From Mesorhizobium sp. (GTDB lineage Bacteria; Pseudomonadota; Alphaproteobacteria; Rhizobiales; Rhizobiaceae): a DNA stretch of 64,000 nucleotides. The stretch covers positions 213,176 through 277,175 of the forward strand of contig SAQL01000001.1 of the NCBI GenBank assembly GCA_004020645.1. Direction: 5' to 3'. Below, one piece after another: positions 45,208 through 54,693 of the stretch (positions are counted from its first letter, which is position 1; every line of letters begins with the position of its first letter). The notes under the pieces were generated by a model. The model worked only from the letters and a program-made list of their open reading frames with translations, had not been told where the DNA came from and did not search any database. The position numbers and the translations under genes are program-made.

Positions 45208-45909
45208 ATGCGTGAAATAGTGAAAGTCACTACGTTGATGACTCTGGCGGTCGCGACCGGTGCAATCGCATCTGCGACCAAAGTGCAGGCCGCCGATGCG
45301 ACAGCCTTCTCGATCACGATCAGAAATGTGAGTGGCGCCATTACGCTTGCGCTGCCAGATGGCAAAGCGACCTCCGCACCTATCGCGCCCGGGCTCTATG
45401 CCGTGGTCAGAGGCGACGCGAAACTTTTCACACCGAATGAAGCGGCAGGTCACTCCCTGGAAAGTCTCGCCGAAGATGGCGATGCAGCGGCACTGCTGGC
45501 CGCCATCAAGTACATAGATGGTGTCGTGACCGCTGATATGTTCGCCCCTGGGCTGCCTCTGACGGTCAAAGCCCAGCCGGGTGACCGCTTCGTATTTGCC
45601 TCGATGTTCGTCCAGTCGAATGACAAATTCGTCGCGACAGATTCCAATGGCATCGACCTGTTTGAGGGTCAGGATTCTATAGCCGGCGATCTAACGTCGA
45701 AGGTAGTTCTGTGGGACGCTGGAACGGAAAAGGGCGAAGCCCCGGGAGCAGGACCAAACCAGGCCCCGAGGCAAGCCGGACCCAATACGGGCCCCGATGA
45801 GCGTGGGGTGGTTCGAGCGGCAGACGACGGATTTACCTACCCTGCGATTTCCGATGTCATTCAGCTCACGGTTCTGCCGCGAGGGGTGAAATCGAAGTCG
45901 GGCTCTTAG
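45208..45909 (+). CDS. Exported spondin-domain protein
   Basis: 233 residues. A signal peptide (LMTLAVATGAIASATKVQAA) precedes a spondin_N-like domain with FSITIRNVS, IAPGLYAVV, GHSLESLAEDGDAAAL and GDRFVFASMFVQSNDKFVA. Bacterial spondin-domain proteins are extracytoplasmic; their role is not established. It stands before the next copper operon. Confidence 0.75.
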   Translation: MREIVKVTTLMTLAVATGAIASATKVQAADATAFSITIRNVSGAITLALPDGKATSAPIAPGLYAVVRGDAKLFTPNEAAGHSLESLAEDGDAAALLAAIKYIDGVVTADMFAPGLPLTVKAQPGDRFVFASMFVQSNDKFVATDSNGIDLFEGQDSIAGDLTSKVVLWDAGTEKGEAPGAGPNQAPRQAGPNTGPDERGVVRAADDGFTYPAISDVIQLTVLPRGVKSKSGS

Positions 45910-46016
45910 CTCGGCATCGGTCAAGATCGTTGGTGTCGGACAGGCCCTGTCGATCGCGGAGCTGTGACATTTTGGTGAGCGCCTTTTCAATCGGAGCGCG
46001 CTATGGCAGACTTTCC

Positions 46017-46361
46017 ATGATGATCCTGCTGCCACCCATCGGTCGACTGCTGGCGTTATTTGCGGTTCTCGGGCTCCTGCTCGGGCCGTTCGCGTCTTTC
46101 ATGGCCGGGCCAGCGACGGCGGCACCTGTGGCAATGGAAATGGCGGAGGGCATGCCGTGTCCGGATAGTCCGCCAGCGCTGCCGGATTGTGACAAGGACT
46201 GTCCGCTGGTTGCGCTGTGCATGACGGCATTCACCTCCACTGTGGCGTCCGTCGAGGATTCAATTGCCTTTCCTCCGATCGGAAGCAAGATCTCGCCTCA
46301 TGGATATTCTCCAGGCGCTTCGCTTCACCACGAACCCCATCCCAGACCTCCAAAAGCCTGA
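46017..46361 (+). CDS. Small exported Cys/Met-rich protein (leader of operon B)
   Basis: 114 residues from ATG 46017. A signal peptide (LALFAVLGLLLGPFASFMAG) is followed by EMAEGMPCPDSPPALPDCDKDCPLVALC, with four Cys and several Met, then a Pro/His-rich end (HHEPHPRPPKA). Plan and position resemble the proteins at 38849 and 51638. DUF2946 proteins have a similar layout, but the resemblance is not decisive. It precedes the FixH-like, CusB and CusA genes. Confidence 0.62.
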   Translation: MMILLPPIGRLLALFAVLGLLLGPFASFMAGPATAAPVAMEMAEGMPCPDSPPALPDCDKDCPLVALCMTAFTSTVASVEDSIAFPPIGSKISPHGYSPGASLHHEPHPRPPKA

Positions 46362-46491
46362 GCCATCACCCGCGGCGCCTTGACGCTGCCCTTGCCGTGC
46401 GGGGCTCCGCGCGGAGATGAAGTGTGGCTTTTCGCCACGTGATGGCATGCGCCGGCAACATCCCGGCAGCAACACAAGGAAATTGGAAATC

Positions 46492-46899
46492 ATGGGAAAT
46501 CAGCTCAATTGGCGCGCCCTTGCCGGGGCGCTGGCCGCAATCACTGTCACGACCATTTTCGGTCCCGCGACTGCCGGGAGCGCCGACTACGCGTTTGAAC
46601 TCGTCGAGACCGAGGTCAAGCAGGGCGACAGCGCCACTGTGGCCGTACGGCTTTTCGACAAGAGAACCGGCGGTCCGGTCGCCGACGCCATCATTTTCGC
46701 CACGCGCCTGGACATGGCGCCGGACGGCATGGAGGCGATGACGACGTCGGTCGAGGCGATGCCTTCGGACCAGCCCGGCCTCTATCGCTTCAAGACTAAC
46801 TTGATGATGCCGGGCGGCTGGCAGTTCTCGGTCGCAGCCAAAGTTCAGGGCGAGCCGGACACGATCGAAAGCAAGCTCGTTTTCAAGGCCGTGCCATGA
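46492..46899 (+). CDS. FixH/YtkA-like periplasmic protein
   Basis: 135 residues from ATG 46492 with AAGGAAATTGGA upstream. A signal peptide or anchor (ALAGALAAITVTTIFGPATAG) precedes a beta-sandwich domain with YAFELVETEVKQGDSATVAV and LYRFKTNLMMPGGWQFSVAA. This is the YtkA/FixH-like domain often placed beside CusBA and Sco genes. It overlaps cusB by 4 bases, suggesting coupled expression. Confidence 0.8.
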   Translation: MGNQLNWRALAGALAAITVTTIFGPATAGSADYAFELVETEVKQGDSATVAVRLFDKRTGGPVADAIIFATRLDMAPDGMEAMTTSVEAMPSDQPGLYRFKTNLMMPGGWQFSVAAKVQGEPDTIESKLVFKAVP

Positions 46900-48320
46900 A
46901 GCGGATTGCCACGGCATCCTTCGTTCTTGTCGCCCTCGCGGCGGCAGGGACTGGAGGATATTGGGCTGGGCTCCGCGGCTACGTGGCGCCCAGCCTGGAA
47001 TCGTTTATCGATGCTTGGTCGCAGGAACGGCCCACTCTGTCCAAAGCGACGGGGCCGGTCATCTACTTCCGGCATCCCGACGGTGAGCCGGTCTATTCGG
47101 CGAACCCACGGCGGACGGAGGATGGCCGCGATTTCAAAGCCGTCCATGCGAGCGAGGACGTGAGCTTTGACTCAGCCGCGGCAACAGCGCCCGCGGAAGC
47201 GGTCGACACCGCCGGGAAAAAGCGCATTCTTTACTACCGCAATCCCATGGGCCTGCCCGATACCTCGCCCGTCCCGAAGAAGGACTCCATGGGGATGGAT
47301 TACATTCCCGTCTACGACGGCGAGGAAGACGACGGCTCGACCGTCAAGGTCTCGACAGGCAAGCTACAGCGAACCGGGGTCAAGACCGGGGCGGCGACAC
47401 GCAGCGTTGTCGTTCGCCCGGTGCGCGTGCCTGGAACGGTGCAGCTCGACGAGCGGCGGATCAGCGTCGTTTCGACACGCACGGAAGCCTTCGTGGAAGA
47501 GGTCGCGCAGGTGACCACGGGCGAAGTCATTGCCGAAGGCCAACCGCTTATCCGCTTCTATTCGCCGGAAATTACCGCCGCCGGCGCGCAGTATGCCACG
47601 GATTTGAACAACGGCCCGGGCGGCGCAGCAGCCAGCGGCAGTCTGCAGCGTCTGAAAAACCTTGGCGTTCCCGCCGAGGCGGTTGCCGAAATCAGAAAAG
47701 CCCGCAAGGTGCCGATTACGGTGACCATGACGGCGCCTCGCGGCGGCGTGGTGCTGGAGCGCATGGCGGTCGACGGCATGAAGGCTGAGCCCGGGGAGGC
47801 CTTGTTCCGCATCGCCGACATTTCCACCGTCTGGGTGGTGGCGGACGTTCCGGAGTATGAACTGGGCTCGATCCGTGTCGGCGCCGAGGCGACGATCCGC
47901 ATCCGCAGCAAGCCCGGTATGGTCCTCAACGGTAAGGTCGGGCTGATTTACCCCCAGGTTGATACGCAGACCCGGACGACGCGTGTTCGCATCGAAGTAC
48001 CCAATGCCGATCATTTCCTGCTAGCCGACATGTACGCGGACGTGGAAATCGCGGCAGGCGAGGGCGAGCCGGTTGTCACAGTTCCCGACGGTGCGGTCAT
48101 CGATACCGGCGAGCGCCAGGTCGTCATCATCGACATGGGGGAGGGCAGCTTCGAACCGCGAGAAGTCAAGGTCGGCATGCGCGGCCGAGGGGTGACCGAA
48201 ATCCGCGAAGGCGTCGAGGAAGGCGAGCATGTGGTGACTTCCGCCAACTTCCTGATCGACGCGGAAAGCAATCTCAAAGCCGCGCTGAGCGCGCTAACAC
48301 CGGCGGAGACGAAGCCATGA
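46896..48320 (+). CDS. cusB: CusB-like periplasmic adaptor of copper efflux
   Basis: 474 residues. An N-terminal anchor (VLVALAAAGTGGYWAG) precedes two segments like the heavy-metal-binding domain: IYFRHPDGEPVYS and LYYRNPMGLPDTSPVPKKDS with GMDYIPVY. The adaptor part follows with VKTGAATRSVVVRPVRVPG, a lipoyl-like pair and a beta-barrel. It links the CusA pump to the outer-membrane channel and receives Cu(I) from CusF. Overlaps of 4 bases on both sides mark the operon. Confidence 0.9.
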   Translation: MKRIATASFVLVALAAAGTGGYWAGLRGYVAPSLESFIDAWSQERPTLSKATGPVIYFRHPDGEPVYSANPRRTEDGRDFKAVHASEDVSFDSAAATAPAEAVDTAGKKRILYYRNPMGLPDTSPVPKKDSMGMDYIPVYDGEEDDGSTVKVSTGKLQRTGVKTGAATRSVVVRPVRVPGTVQLDERRISVVSTRTEAFVEEVAQVTTGEVIAEGQPLIRFYSPEITAAGAQYATDLNNGPGGAAASGSLQRLKNLGVPAEAVAEIRKARKVPITVTMTAPRGGVVLERMAVDGMKAEPGEALFRIADISTVWVVADVPEYELGSIRVGAEATIRIRSKPGMVLNGKVGLIYPQVDTQTRTTRVRIEVPNADHFLLADMYADVEIAAGEGEPVVTVPDGAVIDTGERQVVIIDMGEGSFEPREVKVGMRGRGVTEIREGVEEGEHVVTSANFLIDAESNLKAALSALTPAETKP

Positions 48321-51300
48321 TCGCCAAGCTCATAGCCTGGTCGGCGCGCAATCTCGTTCTGATCTTCGTCGCGACCGCATTGACCGTGGGGGCCGGCGTC
48401 TACGCGCTGCGAACGCTGCCGCTGGACGCGATCCCGGATTTGTCGGACGTTCAGGTGATCGTGCTGACCGATTATCCGGGACAGGCACCGCAGGTGGTGG
48501 AGGATCAGGTCACCTATCCGCTGACGACCTCCATGCTGACCGTTCCACGGTCGAAAGTGGTGCGCGGCTTTTCGTTCTTCGGGGTGTCCTTCGTCTACGT
48601 GATCTTCGAGGACGGCACGGATCCCTATTGGGCGCGCAGCCGCGTGCTTGAATATCTCAGTGCCGCGGCAACGCGACTGCCCGAAGGGGTAACGCCGAGC
48701 CTCGGTCCGGATGCCACCGGCGTCGGCTGGGTCTACCAGTACGCCGTCGTCGCCAAGGAACTGTCGCTCGCCGAACTGCGGTCGCTGCAGGACTGGGTGG
48801 TTCGCTTCGCCGTCTCGAAGGCCGAGGGCGTCGCCGAGGTCGCCAGCGTCGGCGGCTTCGTCAAGCAATATTCAATCGTCGTCGATCCGTCGCGATTGAA
48901 AGCACAGGGTATCACGATCGGAGAAATCAGCGACGCGGTGAAGTCCAGCAACATGGATGTTGGCGGCCGCACGATCGAGTTGTCGGAATTCGAATTCATG
49001 GTGCGCGGTCGCGGCTACCTGAAAGGCGTGGCCGATATCGAGAATATCGTCTTGAAGACCGACCGCGGCGTCCCGTTGCGGCTCGGCGATGTGGCTCGCG
49101 TCGAGATCAGCCCCGACGAGCGGCGCGGCATCGCCGAGTTGAACGGGGAGGGCGAAGTCGCGAGCGGGATAGTCCTGCAGCGGTTTGGCGCGAACGCCTT
49201 GACCGTCATAGAAAACGCCAAGGAAAAGATCGCGGAGATCTCCGGCAGCCTCCCTGAAGGTGCCGAGATTATCCCCGTCTATGATCGCTCGAAGCTGATC
49301 GAATCCGCGATCGAGACCCTCAAATCGACGCTGGTCGAAGAAAGCATCGTCGTGGCGCTGGTCACGATCGTCTTCCTGTTGCATGTGCGAAGTGCACTGG
49401 TCGCGATCATCATGCTGCCGGTCGGCATCCTCATGGCCTTCGCCGCCATGAAACTTCTCGGCCTCGGCTCGAACATCATGAGTCTCGGCGGCATCGCGAT
49501 CGCCATCGGCGCCATGATCGATGCGGCGATCGTCATGATTGAAAACGCCCATAAACACTTGGAAAGGGCGCCGCCCGGAAAACCTCGCATCGAAATCCTG
49601 ATCGATGCGGCAAGCGAGGTCGGGCCGGCGCTGTTCTTCAGCCTTTTGATCATCACCGTCTCGTTCCTGCCGATTTTCACGCTGGAAGCACAGGAAGGGC
49701 GCCTGTTCGGCCCGCTGGCGTTCACCAAGACCTTCGCCATGGCTGCTGCCGCGCTCCTGTCAGTGACGCTTGTGCCAGCGTTGATGGTCATCTTCGTGCG
49801 CGGCAGAATCGTTCCCGAGAACCGCAATCCGATCAACCGCTTTCTGATCTGGCTCTACCGGCCGCTGATAGCGGGCGTTCTGAAGGCAAAGACCCTGACG
49901 ATCCTGTTGGCGATCGCCGCGCTGGCGGCAACCTACTGGCCGGCCCGGCAGATCGGCAGCGAGTTCATGCCGAATCTCGACGAAGGCACGCTGATGTACA
50001 TGCCGACCACGCTTCCTGGCCTGTCGGTCACCAAGGCCGCCGACCTAATGCAGATGCAGGACCGGATCATCAAGTCCTTTCCGGAAGTGGAATCTGTTTT
50101 CGGCAAGGCGGGGAGGGCGCAGACGGCCACCGATCCGGCCCCGACGGAAATGTTCGAGACGATCATCAATCTGAAGCCGAAATCTGAATGGCGTCCCGGC
50201 GTCACCGTCGAAAGCCTGAAAAACGAAATGGATGCGGCGCTTCAGTTCCCGGGCGTGTCGAACGCCTGGACGATGCCGATCCGGGCGCGCATCGACATGT
50301 TGTCGACCGGCATCCGGACGCCGGTCGGTGTCAAGGTATTCGGCACCGACCTTGCCCAAATGGAAACAGTGGCGCGGCAGATCGAGGCCGTTCTCCGAGC
50401 CGTGCCCGGCACGTCGAGCGCTTATGCCGAACGCGTCATCGGCGGCTACTATCTCGACATCGTTCCGGACCGCGTCGCCCTCGGCCGGTATGGCCTGTCG
50501 ATCGCTGATGTCCAGGATGTCATTTCATCGGCACTGGGGGCCGAGGTGGTTACTTCGACGGTCGAGGGCCGCGAGCGCTACGGGGTTGCGGTCCGCTACC
50601 CGAGAGCAATGCGCAGCGATCCGCACTCGATCGCCAGCGACGTCCAGGTGGCGCTTCCGGGCGGCGGTTCGGTGCCGCTTGGCGAAGTGGCCAAGGTCGA
50701 GCTGACGCGCGGGGCGACTTCCATCCGCACCGAGAATGGCCAACTCGCGGTCTATATATTCGTCGATATCGCCGGGCGGGACCTCGGCGGCTATGTCGCC
50801 GAGGCGCAACGGGCGGTCGCCGGGGAAGTGGAGCTGCCGCAGGGCTTTTCAGTCGCCTGGAGCGGCCAGTTCGAATATCTCGAACGGGCCGCAGCGCGCT
50901 TGAAAATCGTCGTGCCGCTGACGCTCGTGCTCATATTCCTGTTGCTCTATCTCAATTTCAAGGCGTTGACGGAAACGCTGATCGTCATGCTGTCGCTGCC
51001 CTTCGCGCTAGTCGGCGGCATCTGGCTGATGTGGTGGCTGGGCTTCAACATGTCTGTCGCGGTCGCGGTCGGCTTCATCGCGTTGGCCGGCGTCGCCGCC
51101 GAGACGGGCGTCATCATGCTGATCTATCTTGAGCAGGCGTTTGCAACCGCGAAAGCGAATTGCGCATTGCAGAATCGGTCGCTCGCCAGGTCCGACCTCC
51201 GTGCCGCGATCATGTACGGTGCGGTCGAGCGCGTACGGCCGAAGATGATGACAGTCGTCGCCATCATGGCGGGCCTCGTGCCAATCCTCTGGAGCACGGG

Positions 51301-51484
51301 CACCGGATCGGAGGTAATGCAGCGTATCGCCGTGCCGATGATCGGCGGCATGATCTCCTCGACGCTGCTGACGCTGATCGTCATCCCTGCGGTGTACGGC
51401 ATCGTGAAGGGTTGGCGCCTGCCCGAATGGGCCGAGAGCCAACTTCAGACGATGCCGGCCGAACTCAAGCTCGCGGCAGAATAG
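48317..51484 (+). CDS. cusA: CusA-like heavy-metal RND efflux pump
   Basis: 1055 residues, full length for this class. It opens with the first helix (LVLIFVATALTVGAGVYALR), then AIPDLSDVQVIV, the HME-RND signature. The helix-4 charge is in IGAMIDAAIVMIENAHKHLE, and RPKMMTVVAIMAGL is in the second half. Met residues at MPIRARIDMLSTGI match the substrate site of Cu(I)/Ag(I) pumps. It exports copper or silver from the periplasm with proton flow. Its last 100 codons are duplicated at 59506-59808. Confidence 0.95.
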   Translation: MIAKLIAWSARNLVLIFVATALTVGAGVYALRTLPLDAIPDLSDVQVIVLTDYPGQAPQVVEDQVTYPLTTSMLTVPRSKVVRGFSFFGVSFVYVIFEDGTDPYWARSRVLEYLSAAATRLPEGVTPSLGPDATGVGWVYQYAVVAKELSLAELRSLQDWVVRFAVSKAEGVAEVASVGGFVKQYSIVVDPSRLKAQGITIGEISDAVKSSNMDVGGRTIELSEFEFMVRGRGYLKGVADIENIVLKTDRGVPLRLGDVARVEISPDERRGIAELNGEGEVASGIVLQRFGANALTVIENAKEKIAEISGSLPEGAEIIPVYDRSKLIESAIETLKSTLVEESIVVALVTIVFLLHVRSALVAIIMLPVGILMAFAAMKLLGLGSNIMSLGGIAIAIGAMIDAAIVMIENAHKHLERAPPGKPRIEILIDAASEVGPALFFSLLIITVSFLPIFTLEAQEGRLFGPLAFTKTFAMAAAALLSVTLVPALMVIFVRGRIVPENRNPINRFLIWLYRPLIAGVLKAKTLTILLAIAALAATYWPARQIGSEFMPNLDEGTLMYMPTTLPGLSVTKAADLMQMQDRIIKSFPEVESVFGKAGRAQTATDPAPTEMFETIINLKPKSEWRPGVTVESLKNEMDAALQFPGVSNAWTMPIRARIDMLSTGIRTPVGVKVFGTDLAQMETVARQIEAVLRAVPGTSSAYAERVIGGYYLDIVPDRVALGRYGLSIADVQDVISSALGAEVVTSTVEGRERYGVAVRYPRAMRSDPHSIASDVQVALPGGGSVPLGEVAKVELTRGATSIRTENGQLAVYIFVDIAGRDLGGYVAEAQRAVAGEVELPQGFSVAWSGQFEYLERAAARLKIVVPLTLVLIFLLLYLNFKALTETLIVMLSLPFALVGGIWLMWWLGFNMSVAVAVGFIALAGVAAETGVIMLIYLEQAFATAKANCALQNRSLARSDLRAAIMYGAVERVRPKMMTVVAIMAGLVPILWSTGTGSEVMQRIAVPMIGGMISSTLLTLIVIPAVYGIVKGWRLPEWAESQLQTMPAELKLAAE

Positions 51485-51525
51485 CAGACTCTAGTAACCC
51501 AACCAAACCAGGGGAGCCCGCAAAC

Positions 51526-51576
51526 ATGCGTCGGGATGGATTTCATTCCCACAATCATCCGATGACGATGACGTGA
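51526..51576 (+). other. Possible 16-residue His/Met peptide or metal-domain remnant
   Basis: 42 bases after cusA, ATG 51526 with AGGGGAG upstream opens a frame of 16 residues containing FHSHNHPMTMT, rich in His and Met. In another frame the same bases read GMDFIP, the end of a heavy-metal-binding domain as in the CusB protein. Either a tiny copper-responsive peptide or a scrap of such a domain is possible. Confidence 0.3.
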
Positions 51577-51637
51577 AGTAGCAATGCACCCAAGCAGACT
51601 TGTTTTCGGCACAGTTTAAGGCGATCCTTGGTCCGCT

Positions 51638-51988
51638 ATGAGGCACTGGCCGGTTCGACAGGTCTTCGTCTTTTTCCTCACCGTCTTTGTGACGGCGGGT
51701 GTCACTTCGTCTTATGTCGAGGCTTCCGACATGGCGGCAAAAATGGCGTCCGACATGGGCGCGATGGACAATGGCGACTGCAAAGCGTGTCTGCCGACGG
51801 GCGGCAGCAACAGCAAGGCCATGATCTGCATCAGCGCCTGCGTAACGCCGGTCCTTGCTGTACTTCCGCAGGCAGAGCCCTTGGCGATCGGTGAAGTGCC
51901 GATCTCCTTCACGGCGCTTCATCAGTCGTTCCATGGCACAGAGCCGCCTCCCAATCCCGGTCCTCCCCGAACCACCGACATCGTCTGA
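51638..51988 (+). CDS. Small exported Cys/Met-rich protein (leader of operon C)
   Basis: 116 residues. Signal peptide VFFLTVFVTAGVTSSYVEAS, then DMAAKMASDMGAMDNGDCKAC with many Met, two Cys pairs (DCKAC and CISAC) and a Pro-rich end (HGTEPPPNPGPP). It has the same plan as the proteins at 38849 and 46017 and heads the third oxidase operon. It probably binds copper outside the membrane; the family is not certain. Confidence 0.65.
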   Translation: MRHWPVRQVFVFFLTVFVTAGVTSSYVEASDMAAKMASDMGAMDNGDCKACLPTGGSNSKAMICISACVTPVLAVLPQAEPLAIGEVPISFTALHQSFHGTEPPPNPGPPRTTDIV

Positions 51989-52125
51989 CGCTCCGGCTGT
52001 TGCCTGTCGCAGCTTAGCCGAGCGAAAGAACGCGTCTTTGCACTCTTCCTGATCGGACGGGTGTTCCCGGCAGTCAAAGGCCGACGGCGCGTTCTCTTGA
52101 TCCACGATGATCGGAAGGGTCGAAC

Positions 52126-53577
52126 GTGAGTATCGATTTCAGGCATCCCATATCGCGCCGAAGCCTGCTCCTGGCGGGAGCCGGGCTGGCGCTTGCGGCG
52201 CCGCTGCGGTCGTGGCCAGCGCGTGGCGCTGCACCCAAGGAGATTCGCCTTACGGCTGAGCCGGCGCGCGCGCAGCTTGCCGGCGCAGACCACCCGCCAT
52301 CTGATGTATGGGCATATGACGGCAGGATTCCCGGCCCGACACTCCGCCTTCGCCAGGGTGAGGCGGTTCGCTTCCTGGTCGAGAACCGCCTCGACCAGGA
52401 CACGACCGTCCACTGGCACGGTATCAGGCTGCCAAATGCGATGGACGGCGTGCCGGGCCTTACACAGCCGCCGATCAAGCCGGGCGAATCCTTCCTCTAC
52501 GAGTTCACACCGCCCGACGCCGGAACCTTCTGGTACCACCCGCACGCCAACAGTCTGGAGCAGTTGGGCCGCGGCCTCGCCGGCGCATTGATCGTCGAGG
52601 AACCGGAGCACATTCCCGTCGACCGCGACGTTCTTTGGGTTCTCGCGGACTGGCGTATCGATGAACAGGGCGAGATCGCGCCCGGCTTCGGCAACATGAT
52701 GGAAGCCGGAATGTCGGGAAGGGTCGGCAACACGGTTACGCTGAACGGCACCATCCCAGCCGATCAGCCCGTCCGCGCTGGTGAGCGGCTCCGGCTCCGG
52801 CTCCTGAATTTCTCACTGGCACGCATCATGGCTTTGCGCTTTGAGGGACATGATCCCGTGATCATCGCGCGCGACGGTCAGCCGTGCGACCCGCACCAGC
52901 TCAAGGACGGCCGCCTATTGCTCGGCCCCGCCATGCGCATCGACCTTCTCCTCGACCTGCAAGGCGAACCGGGTCGTCGCTATAGGATCACCGACGGTTT
53001 CTACCAGGGGCTCGGTTACGAGTTGGCCCGGCTCGCCTATTCGGATGAGCCGCCGCTTCGGACAAAGACGCCAGAGCCGATCCGGCTCCCGCCGAATCCT
53101 TTGCCCGAACCAGACCTGGCAAGCGTCGAACACCATGAGCTGGCGCTGGAGGGTGGCATGATGAGCCGCATGATGGGCGGTGGCATGATCAGTGGCGGCG
53201 GTATGATGCACGGCATGGGCGGGATGTCCGGCATGGGGCGAGCCATCTGGTCGATCAACGGCACGTCCATGACAGGTGACGGTCATTCGGGCATGGCGCC
53301 GCTGTTCTTGCTTGCTCGGGGCAAGAGCCACCTCGTCATGATCCGCAACCAGACCGCGTGGTGGCACCCGATGCACCTGCACGGCCTCAGCTTCCGGGTA
53401 CTGACGCGCAACGGATCTCCCGTTCCGCATAACCAGTGGGCGGATACGATGCTGCTTGCACCCGAGGATGTGGTCGAGATCGCCTTCGTTGCCGACAATC
53501 CCGGAGACTGGATGCTCCACTGCCATATCACCGACCACCAGACGGCGGGCATGATGACGGTGCTCCGCGTTGCCTAG
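52126..53577 (+). CDS. Multicopper oxidase, CueO-like, Tat-exported
   Basis: 483 residues from GTG 52126. The signal ISRRSLLLAGAGLALAAP is of the twin-arginine type. Copper motifs are TVHWHGIRL, WYHPHANSL, HPMHLHG and LHCHITDHQTAGMM. A Met/Gly-rich segment near 345-370 (GGMMSRMMGGGMISGGG) resembles the Met-rich insert by which CueO accepts Cu(I). It is the third oxidase in the island, and heads the DUF411 and thiol-redox genes. Confidence 0.9.
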   Translation: MSIDFRHPISRRSLLLAGAGLALAAPLRSWPARGAAPKEIRLTAEPARAQLAGADHPPSDVWAYDGRIPGPTLRLRQGEAVRFLVENRLDQDTTVHWHGIRLPNAMDGVPGLTQPPIKPGESFLYEFTPPDAGTFWYHPHANSLEQLGRGLAGALIVEEPEHIPVDRDVLWVLADWRIDEQGEIAPGFGNMMEAGMSGRVGNTVTLNGTIPADQPVRAGERLRLRLLNFSLARIMALRFEGHDPVIIARDGQPCDPHQLKDGRLLLGPAMRIDLLLDLQGEPGRRYRITDGFYQGLGYELARLAYSDEPPLRTKTPEPIRLPPNPLPEPDLASVEHHELALEGGMMSRMMGGGMISGGGMMHGMGGMSGMGRAIWSINGTSMTGDGHSGMAPLFLLARGKSHLVMIRNQTAWWHPMHLHGLSFRVLTRNGSPVPHNQWADTMLLAPEDVVEIAFVADNPGDWMLHCHITDHQTAGMMTVLRVA

Positions 53578-53604
53578 GAATCCGAACCGAGAAAGGAGAC
53601 GAAC

Positions 53605-54042
53605 ATGCTACGCATCCTTGCCCTGACCGCGCTGATGGTCGCAGGGCTCTCTTTCGCCCAGGCCGACGAGACGCTCAAGGCGACGCTCTACAAGAACCCG
53701 CAATGCGGCTGCTGCGAAGGTTACGCCGACTACCTCAGGAAGAACGGGTTCGAAGTCGAGGTCAAGCCGACGAACGACCTCGCCTCGATCAGTAGCAAGG
53801 CGGGCGTCCCCGCGACCTTCCAGGGCTGCCATACGACGTTTGTCGACGGCTACGTCGTCGACGGGCATGTTCCCGTGAAGACCGTCAAGAAGCTGCTCTC
53901 CGATCGACCGGACATCGCTGGTATCTCTTTGCCTGGAATGCTGGCGGGCTCTCCGGGCATGGTCGGCGGGAAGACCGAGCCGTTCACGATTTACGCAGTC
54001 ACCAAGGACGGCAAGGCGCCCGCGGTCTATTCAATCGAATGA
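53605..54042 (+). CDS. DUF411 family periplasmic metal-binding protein
   Basis: 145 residues. A signal peptide (LALTALMVAGLSFAQA) precedes a thioredoxin-like domain with NPQCGCCEGYADYLR and, near the end, QGCHTTFVDGYVVDGHVP, the DUF411 signatures. Family members are often found in copper and silver gene sets and are proposed to bind metal by the CGCC motif. It is 27 bases after the oxidase, with its own AAAGGAG. Confidence 0.9.
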   Translation: MLRILALTALMVAGLSFAQADETLKATLYKNPQCGCCEGYADYLRKNGFEVEVKPTNDLASISSKAGVPATFQGCHTTFVDGYVVDGHVPVKTVKKLLSDRPDIAGISLPGMLAGSPGMVGGKTEPFTIYAVTKDGKAPAVYSIE

Positions 54043-54046
54043 GGCC

Positions 54047-54223
54047 ATGGCGATGGGAACCGACATCCTCGAATGCAGTTTCAACGGCTTGCTTGCCATG
54101 GCATTCATTTCGGCCGGCGGCACGCTCGGCCTGCTGGTTCTACTGCTCGCGATCGCGGCGCTTGGTCGGTTCGTACTGACCCGCGCCAGACCAACCACCC
54201 GAGCGCCCCATGACCGCCGGTGA
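54047..54223 (+). CDS. Small single-helix membrane protein, CcmD-like by position
   Basis: 58 residues from ATG 54047, 4 bases after the DUF411 stop. One membrane helix (GGTLGLLVLLLAIAALGRFVL) is followed by a basic tail. It overlaps the CcmG-like gene by 14 bases, the place that CcmD has in cytochrome c maturation operons, but the sequence is too short to confirm CcmD. Confidence 0.6.
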   Translation: MAMGTDILECSFNGLLAMAFISAGGTLGLLVLLLAIAALGRFVLTRARPTTRAPHDRR

Positions 54224-54693
54224 TGACATCCGATCCGATGCGGTTCCGACCGAAGTTGAGCGGCGCACGGTGCCGCGCCGGCTGGTCGTCCTCTTGCCAG
54301 TGACACTTTTCGCCATACTTGCAGGCCTGCTCGCGTGGGGGCTTACGCGCAACGCAACCGACATTCCCTCGGCGCTGATCGGCAAGGCTGTGCCGGAGTT
54401 CAGCCTGCCGCCGGTCCAGGGCCGCACCCTTGGCTTGTCGAGTGGCGACCTCCTTCATGAAGTCTCGCTGGTAAACGTCTTCGCTTCCTGGTGCGTCGCC
54501 TGCCGGGAAGAACATCCCGTGTTCATGCGCCTCGCGGCGAGCAAGAAGGTGCCCTTGCACGGCCTCAACTACAAAGACCGGCGGACACATCGCCTACAAG
54601 CACATCGGCGCAGTGACGGAGCAGGCGCTCACCGATACCATCCTGCCGCTCGTAGAACGCTTGCGAGCCGAAGCAAAGGAGCGGCAGCCATGA
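54210..54693 (+). pseudogene. CcmG/DsbE-like thioredoxin with internal deletion
   Basis: The N-terminus is normal: an anchor helix (LVVLLPVTLFAILAGLLAWG), VPEFSLPPVQ and the WCVAC active site, up to GLNYKD. Then the frame jumps: the C-terminal end of a CcmG (HIAYKHIGAVTEQALTD) is read in another frame and stops at 54691-54693. About 40-45 residues with the cis-proline segment are missing. As a result the first frame runs on into the TlpA gene, creating a 335-codon open frame. It is either a fusion protein or a dead gene. Confidence 0.75.
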
